This document shows positions 11,638 to 23,142 of a stretch of DNA of 64,000 nt, one piece after another. The notes beneath the pieces were generated by a model. That model made no database searches and was not told the DNA's origin. It worked only from the letters and a program-made list of their open reading frames with translations. The stretch is taken from contig CM037593.1 in assembly GCA_021018995.1 (NCBI GenBank), positions 17,698,088 to 17,762,087 of the forward strand, in the 5' to 3' direction. The position numbers and the translations under genes were made by a program. The stretch's first letter is position 1. Every line of letters begins with the position of its first letter. The stretch is from Chloranthus sessilifolius (Eukaryota; Streptophyta; Magnoliopsida; Chloranthales; Chloranthaceae).

Positions 11638-14043
11638 TGTGACGACCCGACTTTTCCAATCCCTCAGGTATAGGAAAGGTCGGTTCGCCAACCTATCGAA
11701 TAAACGATAAGCCGAACAAACAGGGCACATATCAGAGTAAAGCGTAATAAATATCCATAGCTAAAATAAATGCGGAAGCAATTAAAAGTAAAGAACCACC
11801 GATGATGGCCGACCATCATCGAAACATGGCTCATAACAGAAATCAACGTCAAATATAAAACTATGGTATCCAACTAAAATGGGCCCACAAATTCAAGTCT
11901 AACTCTCACCATAAATAAGAAAATCAGTAAGTTCTATACTGGGAAAAACTCCTCAGGAGAAACCTCAAGCTCTTCCTCAGGCACGTAGTCAGGATCAGTC
12001 TCACAGCCCTGAATAGCCACGTCAGTACCTGAACCTGTGACGTATAGTCGGAGTGAGCTAACCAACAAAGCTCAGTAGAAGAAAGACATTTACGGCATTT
12101 TACTTTAACTAATATGGTTTCAAAACAAATATCGGAATATAGCTTGTCAAACATATAAGCAGATAATAAACTGAATTTAGGTGCGAAAGTCATATGTAAG
12201 ATTTATTTCTAAATGTGTGAAAACAGTTTCAAGAACAGTCACGATGTTTGGTGTCTTAGTTTCTCTAACTTCTATATGCAAAGTTCAGTAATTCATGACT
12301 TAATCCTCAACTTAAAATACCTCCCGAGTAAACTATATCTCGAGAGCAGGAATATAGCCGATGGGAACCCCTACCTATCATCGTCGTTCATGAACCCTTT
12401 TTCAGGATGCAACAAGCCCTTGCGTAATGAGGGAAACTTGTGCCAGGAAATTGTTAAGGAATTTTTGAGGGGTCGTTCAGGTCAATCATAAAACAAATGC
12501 AGATACTAATATAAATCAGATGCAAGTCTCTTATACATAGTTCAGGTTCTTGATTTCAGATTTTCAGAGCTTAAGCCGATTCAGGTAGATTTAGATTTTC
12601 AGTCATCCATATCAATTTCAGTTTACAGATGTGATTTCAATGGCATATGCAAGTTCAAAGATTTTAATTCAAAGTATCCATGCGAATTAAAATAGAATAC
12701 TGTAAAGATGAGATTCTCCTACCAAAACTCGGAGTTATGCGAAGTCAAGCAAAGTCCTATTGATGGCCTCTCACCCTCAATCTACATCACAATATACGTT
12801 CATGTATTAAGATAAACTCTAATTACTAATAATATAGACCTATTTAAGCGTTTCCTCAAAAACAAGTCAAAACAGGCAAGTTGCGCCAATCCTAGAATTT
12901 GACGTAACATTCTCATATATTTTTTACTATCAAGACGATTGATCCATGAGTTGGTCAAAACATAAAAGTTGTAGATATTTCTATTAGCTTTCTAACGCAA
13001 TAAGAATCGTCTCAATCAGAGTTCGGGACAAAAAGTTATTACTAAAATACCAAGGCAATGTCGAAGTTCGACAATACCTCGCTCGAGCGATGATAATAGC
13101 TCGCTCGAGCGATTTGATGTAATATTCTCATATATTTTTGACCATCAAGACGATTGATCCATGAGTTGGTCAAAACATGAAAGTTGTAGATTTTTCTATT
13201 AGCTTTTCAACGCAAAAAGAATTGTCTCAATCGGAGTTCGGGATAAAAAGTTATGACTAAACTACTAAGGCAATGTCGGAGTTCGGTGATACCTCGCTCG
13301 AGCGATGATAATAGCTCGCTCGAGCGAGCTACAGCGACGCGATTTATTGGTTTTCACTGAACGAAACCCATACATCCCAAAGCAAAACCCATGGCTAATC
13401 TAATGATTTAATCAAAAGTTTAATTAAACGTACCTTTAATCTAAGGATTCCTAGATTAGAAATGAGTCATGAATGGAGCTTGAGCGAAACAAGCGGGTTT
13501 CCTCAACGATTAGATGCGATCGATCCCACGAGTTCACAGAGACAACTCCAACACGCCCCCAATGATCTCAACCTCTCCCAATAGTCAACTACGAATCCAA
13601 GGTTGATTCAAGTTCTTTCTAAGGTTTAAGTGTTTTCAACAAAGAGGGTTCTAGAGAAGGAGGTTTTCTAAACCGATCTCCTACGATGATTGAAGAAGAG
13701 AGAAGACGGAGTTTCACACGGTTGGGTAACTATCCTCTCTTAACAAAACCTAGTATAATACGGGAATGCAATTCCTTTTTATAATAGGATTGCTCACAAA
13801 GTAAAACACACACACACATCTTATGTATTATACACTTCTAATTTTAAAACTCAAGTCCGGTGTTGAGCGGCTACACCGAGGTCGGTGCACAACTTTCGCA
13901 CGAGGTCCAAATGGGCTCTAAATCAAAATCTGTCCGCACAATCACATCTAGATAAAAATTCAAAATAAATGGTGACGTCGGTTGCCAAGCTGAATACACA
14001 CACGGGGTCAATCTAACTCGGGTTCAAAATACGGGTCTTTACA
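11638..14043 (+). mobile_element. Solo LTR (2,406 bp) with 5-bp TSD ATTTC
   Basis: The element begins TGTGACGACCCGAC and ends ATACGGGTCTTTACA. The five bases ATTTC occur directly before (11633-11637) and directly after (14044-14048), as expected for an LTR-retrotransposon insertion. No gag/pol sequence lies between, so it is a solo LTR left by LTR-LTR recombination. The TG...CA ends and the GACGACCCG motif resemble large Ty3/gypsy LTRs of plants, which is a family guess. A 215-bp tandem duplication lies at 12901-13330. The insertion splits a proline-rich gene-like sequence. Confidence 0.9.
12901..13330 (+). repeat. 2 x 215-bp tandem repeat with TCGCTCGAGCGA palindromes
   Basis: Both copies share AAGACGATTGATCCATGAGT and AAGGCAATGTCG. 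Each ends in a pair of 12-bp perfect palindromes TCGCTCGAGCGA about 22 bp apart (first pair at 13079 and 13101). The repeat is inside the solo LTR, probably in its U3 part. Confidence 0.85.
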
Positions 14044-15049
14044 ATTTCCACCTCTACCTCCACTGCTACCTCCTCGACATCTGCCTCCTCCACCACTGCC
14101 TTCCTCACTGCCATGGCCGCGTCGACCCGCGACCCATCTCCCGCCACCACCTCCAACATTTCCATAAAATGTGGCATCCTTCCCCAACCAACCACCACCA
14201 TCACCATATCCACTCATCCACCAAATCCCAAGGAAAGCTCTACCTCTCTTCATTCTCTTTTCTTCTTTCGAGACAGAAGAAGGAAAGATAATAAAGGGAG
14301 GAGGAGCTTTCTTCCTTCCGATGCTTATCTGTTATGGTATTTTCTCGACAGTGTCATCTTTGCTCATACAGATCCTTGTGATAACCTCATCAATGGTTGA
14401 ATGAGAGCTCGCTAGATCGACCAATGCATCAGAATCATGTTTAATTTTATCAGATCCATTAACGATAAAGAAAGACAGTGTATAGGAAAACAGTGTAAAG
14501 AAAAACGTTATAAATAATAATAAGTGTCGTCACAATAATGGTAAGCGGCGTTTCATCAAATAAGAAGTGATGGCGCTTCAACCAAGATGTGATGATGCTT
14601 CAACTAGGACGCGATGACGCTTCTGCTCAGAAGCGATGATGGAGTAAGAAACACGATGTACAGAGACAGTGTAAAGAACGACGATTTAAAGAAATAATTT
14701 TGATTTATGAATGAAATCTTTTTTATCCTGATTAGTAAATCTTTTTTCTTCATAAATAGCTCTGAGTAATAAAAATGAAGCTCCATGAGTATATGAAAAT
14801 ATCAATCCACAGGAGTATGTTCATGAAAAGTTAACATTGATAAAGGTTCCAGGTTGAGTCGTAGGCGCTTCACTCACCTGGGATCCAATAGGCGCACAGG
14901 ATTAAAAAGAAGCATCAGCGCCGACGCATCAATGACGAAGCTCTCACGCTTAAAAAATGAGAATGTTAGACCGCTATCCTCCGTGCCATCCCCACCACTT
15001 CTACCACTTGGTATACAATAACCACCCCAGCTTCCTCTTCGACCACCTT

Positions 15050-16710
15050 TTGGGACTTAAAAGAGGCAAACTTTCAAAACTCAGAGTGAATCTATTGAAC
15101 ATGATTCTCATTTACAAAGCAACAACATGCTTCTCATTTGAATTTTCGAATAAGAGGTCCGGTGTCGTAGACATTGAGACGAGACCCTCTCTATTTTCTT
15201 TAACATGACGAGATTGGACGGCAAGATCATATTGTTTGATAAATTCTGTCAAACTCGTCTGGGCATTGACATAAGTATCGAAGAAAGAATTTATACTTTC
15301 TCCACATTGCATAGTAGTCATGTCGGCCCAAAAGGTATTGCTCAAGTAGCATAGAATCAATTTCCTTCTAAAAGCATACATTTATTTCAACCACGCATTG
15401 TCTTGCAATTGAAAGTCCTCGACAAGTTCTGCCCATCTCCTTTCGAAATCATCAACCGTTTGACTAAACTTGCATTGATTGTACTTTCTTTTAAAATTTT
15501 CAAACTTTACCTTCAGCTGAGAGAGATGGTTTAATTCATTCCTTCCTATGTGCCATAAGCAGAGGCGTTGCGTGGTCCCCGAAAGAACTTCAGAGATGAC
15601 CTTACTCATCTCGTTGCATTGATTGATGATAATTGCATTAAGTTTCTTATGACCCATGCACTTCAGTCACGTGTTAAATAACCAAATGAATGTCTCTTCC
15701 GTCTCATCCACTAGCAGCGCACATTCAAAAAGTGTCATCTACCAATGAATGGGGTGAACGATAGCAACAATTTATTTGTTTTGTAAGTAATATCGAATAC
15801 CACCACATCACCGAACTGTTGATACGCCATTTGTGACCTGTGATCAGTCTAAAATATACTACGCATACTATATTCTTCATCTAATTTGACTTCAAAGAAG
15901 AAACCATCTTCTTTATTCTACCTATCAATGAAGGTCTTGATTATGGTCGTGCACATCGAATCGATGTTCTCTCCTTTCTTATCTTCTTTAGGTAATCTCA
16001 CGTTTGTTGAGGGTTTACCATCAAGCCAGCCTCTCCATCCAAACTCGACAAAAAAACAGAAATCTTGGAAGAAAAAATTATGCCATCAAATAATCCTATC
16101 AACGATTTACTTACCCCGTTCATCTTATTATGTGATCGTAGTTCCTTCACCATTGTAGGTGTATACAACTGATAATTATACGGCTCTCTAAATTTCATAA
16201 CCTCCCATAAATTTTGGTTGTCGATCCTAATCTTCAACCTTGCTCCACATCCACATCTGTTATCTCTTGAACACTTTATATCGGCTTGTAATTTGCGCTT
16301 GTCAGGCTACTTGAACCATTCAAATGAACATGCATATTTTCTCTTTACAATCTCCCCTTTTGTGGATTTGTAAGTGTTACTTTTCCTGACGTTGAAACTA
16401 ACTTTCTTCGCATATAAATTATAGAAGTTATAGGTCTCATCTTTAGATTGGAATTTCAAGCCCATATGTGGCTTCCATTCCTCGCTCGTATTCTTGGCGC
16501 TTCCACAAGAATCCAACATTTCGATATACATATCACAATCAAGTGAAACTCCTTCTAATGAAATTATCTCAGGGGTAAAATTTAAATCAAAACCACATAT
16601 ATTGAATCCTCCAATCGAGTCCATTACCGCTCTTGCATTAGACAAAAAATAAATCAACAATGGGCTAATAAGAAAACAGATTCGAGTTAGAAACGATGAC
16701 GCGGTCATAC
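15050..16710 (-). pseudogene. FAR1-type Mutator-like transposase, broken
   Basis: On the minus strand the N-terminal part (about 16310-16708) holds a FAR1 DNA-binding-like domain, seen as WKPHMGLKFQSKDETYNFYN and KYACS. Next come the MULE core: FDITYKTNK (about 15790, first catalytic Asp), the block LCLWHIGRN (about 15550) and MQCGESINSFFD (about 15300, catalytic Glu). The position where the family usually has the second Asp reads IIINQCNEM, so it appears to be Asn. Several stops and frame changes separate the parts, and no SWIM finger is seen after 15050. The family includes Jittery-like elements and the domesticated FHY3/FAR1 regulators; the stops and surrounding palindromes argue for a transposon remnant. 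Confidence 0.8.
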
Positions 16711-17024
16711 CAAGCGCCAGTGCTTCAATATAGAAGCGATAGCGCTTTTAACTCGTAGCGTTGTCGCTTCCTATCAATTCAAATAAGAAGTATGTGTTTA
16801 TAATTTATATATTTTTAAATGCTTATAATTTTTTGATCTCTACCCTATAAATAAGTGAAGAGATCCATCAACTACAAGTAGATAAGGAAACCGATTCACA
16901 TACAAAGCGTCGCCGCGTGGGCGCATAAGCGACGACGCATCTAATGTCATATATATTTGAATGTTCTATAAGCAGAAAATAATACACAGGAAAAAGAATT
17001 AATACTTAGATCAAATGTTACTCT

Positions 17025-17360
17025 TCTGGCCTTCTATCCAGTACGTGTTCCAATAAAAAGAGAAAGTTGTCTCTTCTGCGCTTCTATTCAGTACGAGTTT
17101 CAGAAAAAAAAAAAGTTATCTCTTTTGCGCTTCTATCCAGTACGAGCTCTAGAAAAAAAGATAAAGTTATCTCTTCTGCGCTTCTATCTAGTACGAGCTA
17201 TAAAAAATATACAAAAGTTGTCTCTTCTGCTCTTCTATCAAGTACGAGCTCCAGAAAAAATAGAAAGTTGTCTCTTTTACGCTTCTATCCAATAAGAGCT
17301 CCAATATGAGAGAGAGAGAGAGAAAGAAAGTAGTGCGCTTCTATAGCGTCAGCACTCCAA

Positions 17361-17395
<35 letters not shown>

Positions 17396-17450
17396 AAGGT
17401 GCGCGCTTCTATTCAGACCGTAATCCAGTGAGAGGGTGTGCAGAGAAGCA
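17025..17450. repeat. Minisatellite of about 58-bp units plus (AG)n/(TG)n
   Basis: Six to eight imperfect units carry TCTCTTCTGCGCTTCTAT followed by CAGTACGAGCTCCAGAAAAA. The last units run into (AG)n and (TG)n tracts at 17309-17395. Open frames here repeat with the array and are not genes. The GCGCTTC word inside the unit is the half-arm of the palindromes to the left, so the array may belong to the same element. Confidence 0.85.
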
Positions 17451-17781
17451 CAAGCGACAGAGAGTAAATAAAATGAGGGAGAGAAGGAACCTACAAAGGG
17501 AGAGAAAGAACTTGAAGAGGCTGGAAAAAAGAAGGAACCTATACCATTTTTTGAATTATTTTACCGCCATATCATGACAAGGCTTTCCCCTTAGGGGCAG
17601 CGCTTCCTTCCTTCGCCAGATATAGCCTCCAGTATTCTTCTACTGCCTACTTTACCTATCACTGACACTAGGAAACCCTCGTTGTGGCTAACCCGGGTTA
17701 GTGCAAAAGCACTTTCCACATGTCCACTCCCCATTGGAAGAGCTTAGAGAAATCTCTACCCCCGAGCGCATTTTCCCTTTT

Positions 17782-17784
<3 letters not shown>

Positions 17785-17863
<79 letters not shown>
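17785..17863. repeat. (TA)n microsatellite
   Basis: Long uninterrupted TA tract followed by a short (CA)n. The Ile-Tyr repeat frames it creates on both strands are not genes. Confidence 0.97.
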
Positions 17864-17870
<7 letters not shown>

Positions 17871-18109
17871 CACACTTGTGGACCCTGCACGTGCGATGCA
17901 TGTGAGAGCCGTTTATTTGGAGAATGAATCGTTACAATGTAAATTTTAAAAACATTTTTTGCATTTCATTTTATATTGTGTGAACTCTTATATAAACTTC
18001 AATGTATTTCATTTATTAAAGTACCCTTTTATCATAGGTGCATTAGTTCACGCACCTAATACTAACTTATAGAAAAGAGAGTTGCAATTGGGTTGCACCG
18101 AGTTGTTTT

Positions 18110-18549
18110 TTTTTTAGGATGTCATACTTTATAGTATGGATCAAAATTTCGGCCGAAATCCCAATATTTCCGCCAATCGAAACGCATCGATTTCAAACCC
18201 CACCTAAATTTCGGGATTTCGGCCAAAAATCGTAGACGAAATGTCAGCCGAAATCTTGTGGATCAAGTCGAAACTTCGGTGCCCGATTTCTTTTTATTTT
18301 TTAAACCCAAAATTATTGGCCGATAATTTGCTAATCATCAAATATTGGGTGATAATCATCAAATTATCACCCAATATTTTGAATGTTGATAGTTTTGGAT
18401 TTAAAATATATATATATATATATATATATGAAAATTTCGATTTCGGTTGGGACCAAATCCGGTATTTTCACTGAAATTTTGAGATTTCGACCGAAAACCT
18501 CAGGCAAAACTTCGGCTGAAATCTTGTGTGCTAGGCCGAAATTTTGGTG

Positions 18550-18603
<54 letters not shown>

Positions 18604-21420
18604 TTAAAACCCAAAATTATCAATCAATAATTTGATGATTAGCAAATTATCGGCTGATAACTTCAAGTTTTCAGTCGAGAATTTGAAGGCCGCGATTTTT
18701 GACCGAAAATTTAGGGGTTTCGTTTCAGTGGGGTCCGAAACCGATACGTTTCGGCCAAAATTTTGATCCATGACACCAACTAAATGAATTCTTTATCGTT
18801 TGGATTCAAGGTGTCAAATTTGGTATCGGTATTGGGTATCGGTTCATGGAGGATCGATGCGAATCAATCCTTTTTTAAAAAAAACACAAGGTCTCGGCGC
18901 AAATCGATACGTATTGGCCGATACCTCATATGTATCGGCCGATACATATCAGCCGATTCCGATACTGAGTTGGAGGACAGAGCCAAAACGCATGGGTTTC
19001 GAACCCCACCGAAATTTCAGGATTTGTACTGAAAATTTTGGACAAAATTTCGATCAAATTTTTGTGGGCTAGGGCGAAATTTATGTGCCTATATATATAT
19101 AATTATTTTTAAACCCAAAATTATCATCCTTCAAAATATTGACCGATAATTTGACGGCTGAAAATTTTGGGTTTAAAAAAAAATCATTGGGCACCAAAAT
19201 TTCGATGAAAATTTCAGTTGGGACGGAAACCGAATCCGGTATTTTTACTGAAATTTCAGGATTTCGACCGAAAATCTTGTGGGCCGGGCCGAAATTTCGG
19301 TGCCCATATTTTATTTTATTTTTTGTTTTAAAATCCAAATTTATAGGCCTTCAAAATATCAGCAGATAGTTTGAAGCTATCGGCCGATAGAGAATTTGAA
19401 GGCCGTGATTTTTGACAAAAAAATTCAGAATTTCATTTCAGTGGGGTCTGAAATTGATACGTTTCGACCGAAATTTTGATCCATGACCCCAACTAAAATG
19501 AAGTCTTTATCGGTTAGGATCAAGGTATCAAACTCAGTATCGGTGTCGGGTATCGGTCCATGGAGGAGCGATATGAATCGGCCAATACGTATCGGCCGCT
19601 ACAAGTACATATTAGCCCTTAAAAAAAAAAAACACACACACACACACAAGGTCTCGACGCAAACCAATACGTATTGGCCGATACGGGCCCGTATCAGCCG
19701 ATACCGAGTTGGAGGACCGAGAAGTATTAGAACCGATACATATCGGTTTGCTAAAAGACTGATACGTATCGCCATTGTGTAACGATATCGCCCAGGATGT
19801 CATATCTCATAGGATGGATCAAAATTTCGGCTGAAATCCCAATATTTCAGTCGGAATGCATCGATTTCGAACCCCACCAAAATTTTGGTTGAAAATCCTG
19901 GACGAAATTTTGGCCGAAATCCTATGGGCCAGACCGAAATTTCGTTGCCCATATTTGTTAATTTTTTTTATTTTAAAAAAACCCAAAATTATCGGTCTTC
20001 AAAATATCGGCCGATAATTTGATGATTAGCAATTATCAGCCGATAACTTCAAATTATCGGCCGATAATTTGGAGGCTAATTATTTTGGGTTTTAAAAAAA
20101 AAATCATTGGGCACCAAAATTTTGGTGCAAATTTCGATTTCGGTTGGGTCCGAAACCGAATCCGGTATTTTCACCGAAAGTTCAGGATTTCAACCGAAAA
20201 TCCTAGACGAAATGTCGGCCGAAATCTTGTGGGCTAGGCCGAAATTTTGATTCATGTCCCCAACTAAAATGAAGTCTTTATCGATTGGGATCAAGGTGTC
20301 AAACTCGGTATCAGTATCGAGTATCTGTCCATGAAGGATAGATACGAATTGGTTGATACATATACGTATCGGTCGATATAGATTCGTTGCCCATATTTGT
20401 TTATTCTTTTATTTTTAAAAAACCCAAAATTATCGTCCTTCAAAATATCAGCAGATAATTTGAAGTTATCGGCCAATAATTGGTAATCATCAAATTATTA
20501 TCGGTCGAACTTCAACTTATCGACCGAGAATTTGAAGACCGCGATTTTTGATCGAAATTTTTGGGATTTCGTTTCAGTGGAGTCCGAAACAGATGTATTT
20601 CGGCCAAAATTATGATTCATGACCTCAACTAAAATGAAGTCTTTATCGTTTGGGATCAAGGTGCCAAACTCGATATCGGGTATCGGTCCATGGAGGACCG
20701 ATACGTATTGGTCGATAGAAATACGTACACTACAAAAATAAGGTGTTTTAGCGACACTTGCTGCTAAGGCAATTTTTGGTAGCGGCAGTTTTTTGTAGCG
20801 ACAAGACTAATAGTAGTGGTTTTTTGTTAAAAAAAAATTCCGCTAATAGCCGTATTTTTTGTAGTGGTATCAGCCCTTTAAAAAAAAACACACACACAAG
20901 GTCTCGCACGAACCGATACGGGCCCGTATCAGCCAATACCGATACCGAGTTGGAGGACCGAGAAGTATCAGAACCGATACATATCGGTTTGCTAAAAAAC
21001 TGATACGTATCGCCGTTATTTATCGATATCGGCCAGGTGTCATACCTTATAGCATTGCTCCAAATTTTGGTTGAAATCCCGATAATTTGGTGATTAGCAA
21101 AATAGTGGCCGATAACTTCAAAATATCGGTCGAGAATTCGAAGGCTGCGATTTTTTATTGAAAATTTTGGAATTGCATTTAGGTTGGGTCCAACATGTGT
21201 TTCGGCCGAAATTTTGATATATGATCCCAACTAAAATAAAGTTTTTATCATTTGGGATGAATGTGTCAAATTCAGTATCAGTATCAGGTATCGGTCTATC
21301 GAGGACCGATACAAATCGGCCAATATGTATCAGACAGTTAGATGTTAATTCATTGTGCCACGTATCCTCAGAAGTCACTGTATCGTGACGAACCATGAGA
21401 AGGGCTTCTCAAGTTAATTT
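18110..21420. repeat. Nested cluster of TTCGGCCGAA / CGATACGTATCG palindromic elements
   Basis: At least two small inverted-repeat families alternate. Family T starts near ATGGATCAAAATTTCGGCC and ends near its inverse AAATTTTGATCCATGAC. Family G contains AAGGTGTCAAACTCGGTATC and CGATACGTATCGG, seen five times (about 18810, 19520, 20288, 20655, 21260). Copies are diverged and interleaved, with (TA)n tracts at 18405-18430 and 18553-18600. No coding frame spans them. Similar single elements at 28920 and 29900 have 9-bp flanking repeats, so a Mutator origin is likely for at least part of the cluster. Confidence 0.7.
20728..20866. mobile_element. CACTA-type MITE, TSD GTA
   Basis: Begins CACTACAAAAATAAGG and ends with the inverse TTTTTTGTAGTG. 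GTA occurs on both sides (20725-20727 and 20867-20869), the 3-bp duplication typical of CACTA transposons. Internal AGCGGCA / TGCCGCT-like words form subterminal inverted repeats. It interrupts a CGATACGTATCG-type element. Confidence 0.88.
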
Positions 21421-21450
21421 TGGGGATGAGTGCCAGGTTGAACCAACATT

Positions 21451-21600
21451 CACTAAAAAACAAAAGACTATTAGCGGCCCCAAAAACTGTCGCTATTAAC
21501 AAGAAAAATTACCACTACTAATCTTATCGTTTTTGAAATAATAAGTTTTTTATTAATAGTGATAATTTTTTGTGTGACTGATAGTCTTATTTTTGTAGTG
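21451..21600. mobile_element. CACTA-type MITE, TSD ATT
   Basis: Begins CACTAAAAAACAAAAGACTA and ends ATTTTTGTAGTG, with ATT directly on both sides (21448-21450 and 21601-21603). Same family as 20728 and 29520, more diverged at the left end. Confidence 0.85.
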
Positions 21601-22309
21601 ATTTAACCATGTAATAGGTTCCTAATGATCTTGAGATTAACATCACTAAAGATTTCAATGAAAGATGATCTCCAACGTCTAATTAAAATCAGTCAATAAT
21701 TATCACATGCAAAATTATATGATTACAGATAAATTATAGCTAGTTTCATATAATGGAATTACTTTAGATTTGCTAAATTGTACAAAGGTTTTCCTATCAT
21801 GAACCTTACCCTTTTGTCCCATCTTATATAGTTCTAAGAAAGCAAATAGGGGGAAGCACTTTGTCCAGTAGTGGTAGAATCATAGAACCCATAAAAATTT
21901 GTCTCGTAGTGATAGAATCCGTAGAAATTTGTCCTTTGTTTTTTTCGTTTTTGACTTTTTTTTAATATTTTTTTTAGATTATAGACAGCTATAGATATAT
22001 ATGTTTTTTAAGATTATAGACATAGATGTAGATATATATATTATAACAAAAAGATACTAGATCGGACATAACTGGTTAACCACATTTGACCCTGACTTGG
22101 AGTGATTAAAATATATATATATATATAACAACAACATATACTAGTTCACGTCTGGTTTGGAGCTAACGTGTACTTGATCTGATTATGTAACAGGTTATTT
22201 TCGATCCGACCTTACCCAACAGGTCGAGTTACTTAAACCCGAACGCCCGATTGCACCCATAATTATAATAGTAAGGATTTGTGGAGGGATGGATACCTCA
22301 GACCTCAAT
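21601..22309. other. Unassigned AT-rich DNA
   Basis: No coding frame, RNA gene or clear repeat found. Short (TA)n tracts occur near 22110. Confidence 0.5.
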
Positions 22310-22700
22310 TAGTACCCACGCAATCTCTAAAAGTCCTACTTGTGTAATCTCTTTAAAATCATTGATGGGCTCGGATCAGATGCCCGATCTTTCACATAAT
22401 GGATATTGAGATTATGCCGCACCTATCAGATGATTATTTGTTAATTCCATATTTTACAGATCCCCAAAAAATATCACTTGAATCATATGAGACACATCAT
22501 GCTCAAACGTGATTTTAGGAGATTTTTAGGGGATTTGTGACATGGAGAATAAAAGACTGACCATCTGATAGGTACAATATGATCTTAAGATCCATTGTGA
22601 GGAGATCGAGGTGAAATATGATCTCTATCATCTGATCCAAAATAATCAATGATTTTAAAGGAGTTGCACACGGGCGATTTCAGAGATTTCATGGGCGCTT
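22310..22700. mobile_element. Hairpin MITE with about 110-bp arms
   Basis: The left arm (AATCTCTTTAAAATCATTGA, GGATCAGATG, GCACCTATCAGATG) is inverted at the right (CATCTGATAGGTAC, CATCTGATCC, AATCAATGATTTTAAAGGAG). A diverged part of the same family is at 48650-48810, where the outer GGGCGCTT word is kept. Target duplication not resolved. Confidence 0.72.
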
Positions 22701-22919
22701 ATGAAGCTTCCAAATACAAGTTTCATACTAGCCAAGATGACATCAAGGTTAGATTTGAAATATTCAAATATCTTTTCTTCTTCTCAATAAAAGGACAAAT
22801 TACGGTTGATGGGTCATCAACCCTTTCATTAAAATAAATTTAAAAATTAAAAAATAAGGGGGTAAAGAAGTAAAGGACCACCGCAACAGGGCACTAGAAA
22901 GCAATTAACCTATTAAAAA

Positions 22920-23142
22920 TTGGCCAATATCGATACGTATCGGATTTAGGTATCGGTATCGGCTGATTTGGGCCTGTGTTGGTCGATACGCATCGGGTAT
23001 CTGCCGATTTGAAATCCATATCGGCCGATATGTCTCATTTTAAAAAATAAAATAAAATAACTCACCGAGTCAACTCGGTATCGGCCTATTCATATCAGTC
23101 CTCCTTGGACCGATATACCGGTACCCAAGTTGACACCTTGCT
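22920..23142. mobile_element. CGATACGTATCG-type element, single copy
   Basis: Starts with CCAATATCGATACGTATCGG and ends TACCCAAGTTGACACCTTG, the end shared with copies in the 18-21 kb cluster and at 29900. No target duplication established. Confidence 0.6.

Larger units (their letters stand above)
7192..16960. mobile_element. FAR1-type MULE region with GAAGCG-N4-CGCTTC palindromes (ends not defined)
   Basis: Palindromic words of the type GAAGCG-TTGA-CGCTTC, linked by AATTTA-like spacers, occur in clusters at about 7197-7320, 7540-7660, 8468-8590, 9905-10080, 10865-11000, 14520-14660, 14860-14950, 16690-16780 and 16905-16940. They span a minus-strand FAR1-type MULE transposase and two copies of a small gene pair. 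A solo LTR at 11638-14043 is a later insertion. I could not identify terminal inverted repeats or a target duplication, so the outer limits are approximate and the single-element reading is an inference from the shared palindromes. Confidence 0.55.

Noticed and set aside
14008-14253. Glycine-rich minus-strand ORF of 81 aa
   Set aside because: It is the complement of a C/T-rich simple sequence and crosses the solo LTR border.
15050-16710. A domesticated FHY3/FAR1 regulator gene
   Set aside because: Multiple stops, a lost catalytic-site residue, no SWIM part, and palindromic transposon context argue for a dead transposase.
17698-17949. ORFs on both strands made of Ile-Tyr repeats
   Set aside because: They are translations of a (TA)n microsatellite; the same applies near 6231-6429 and 18383-18607.
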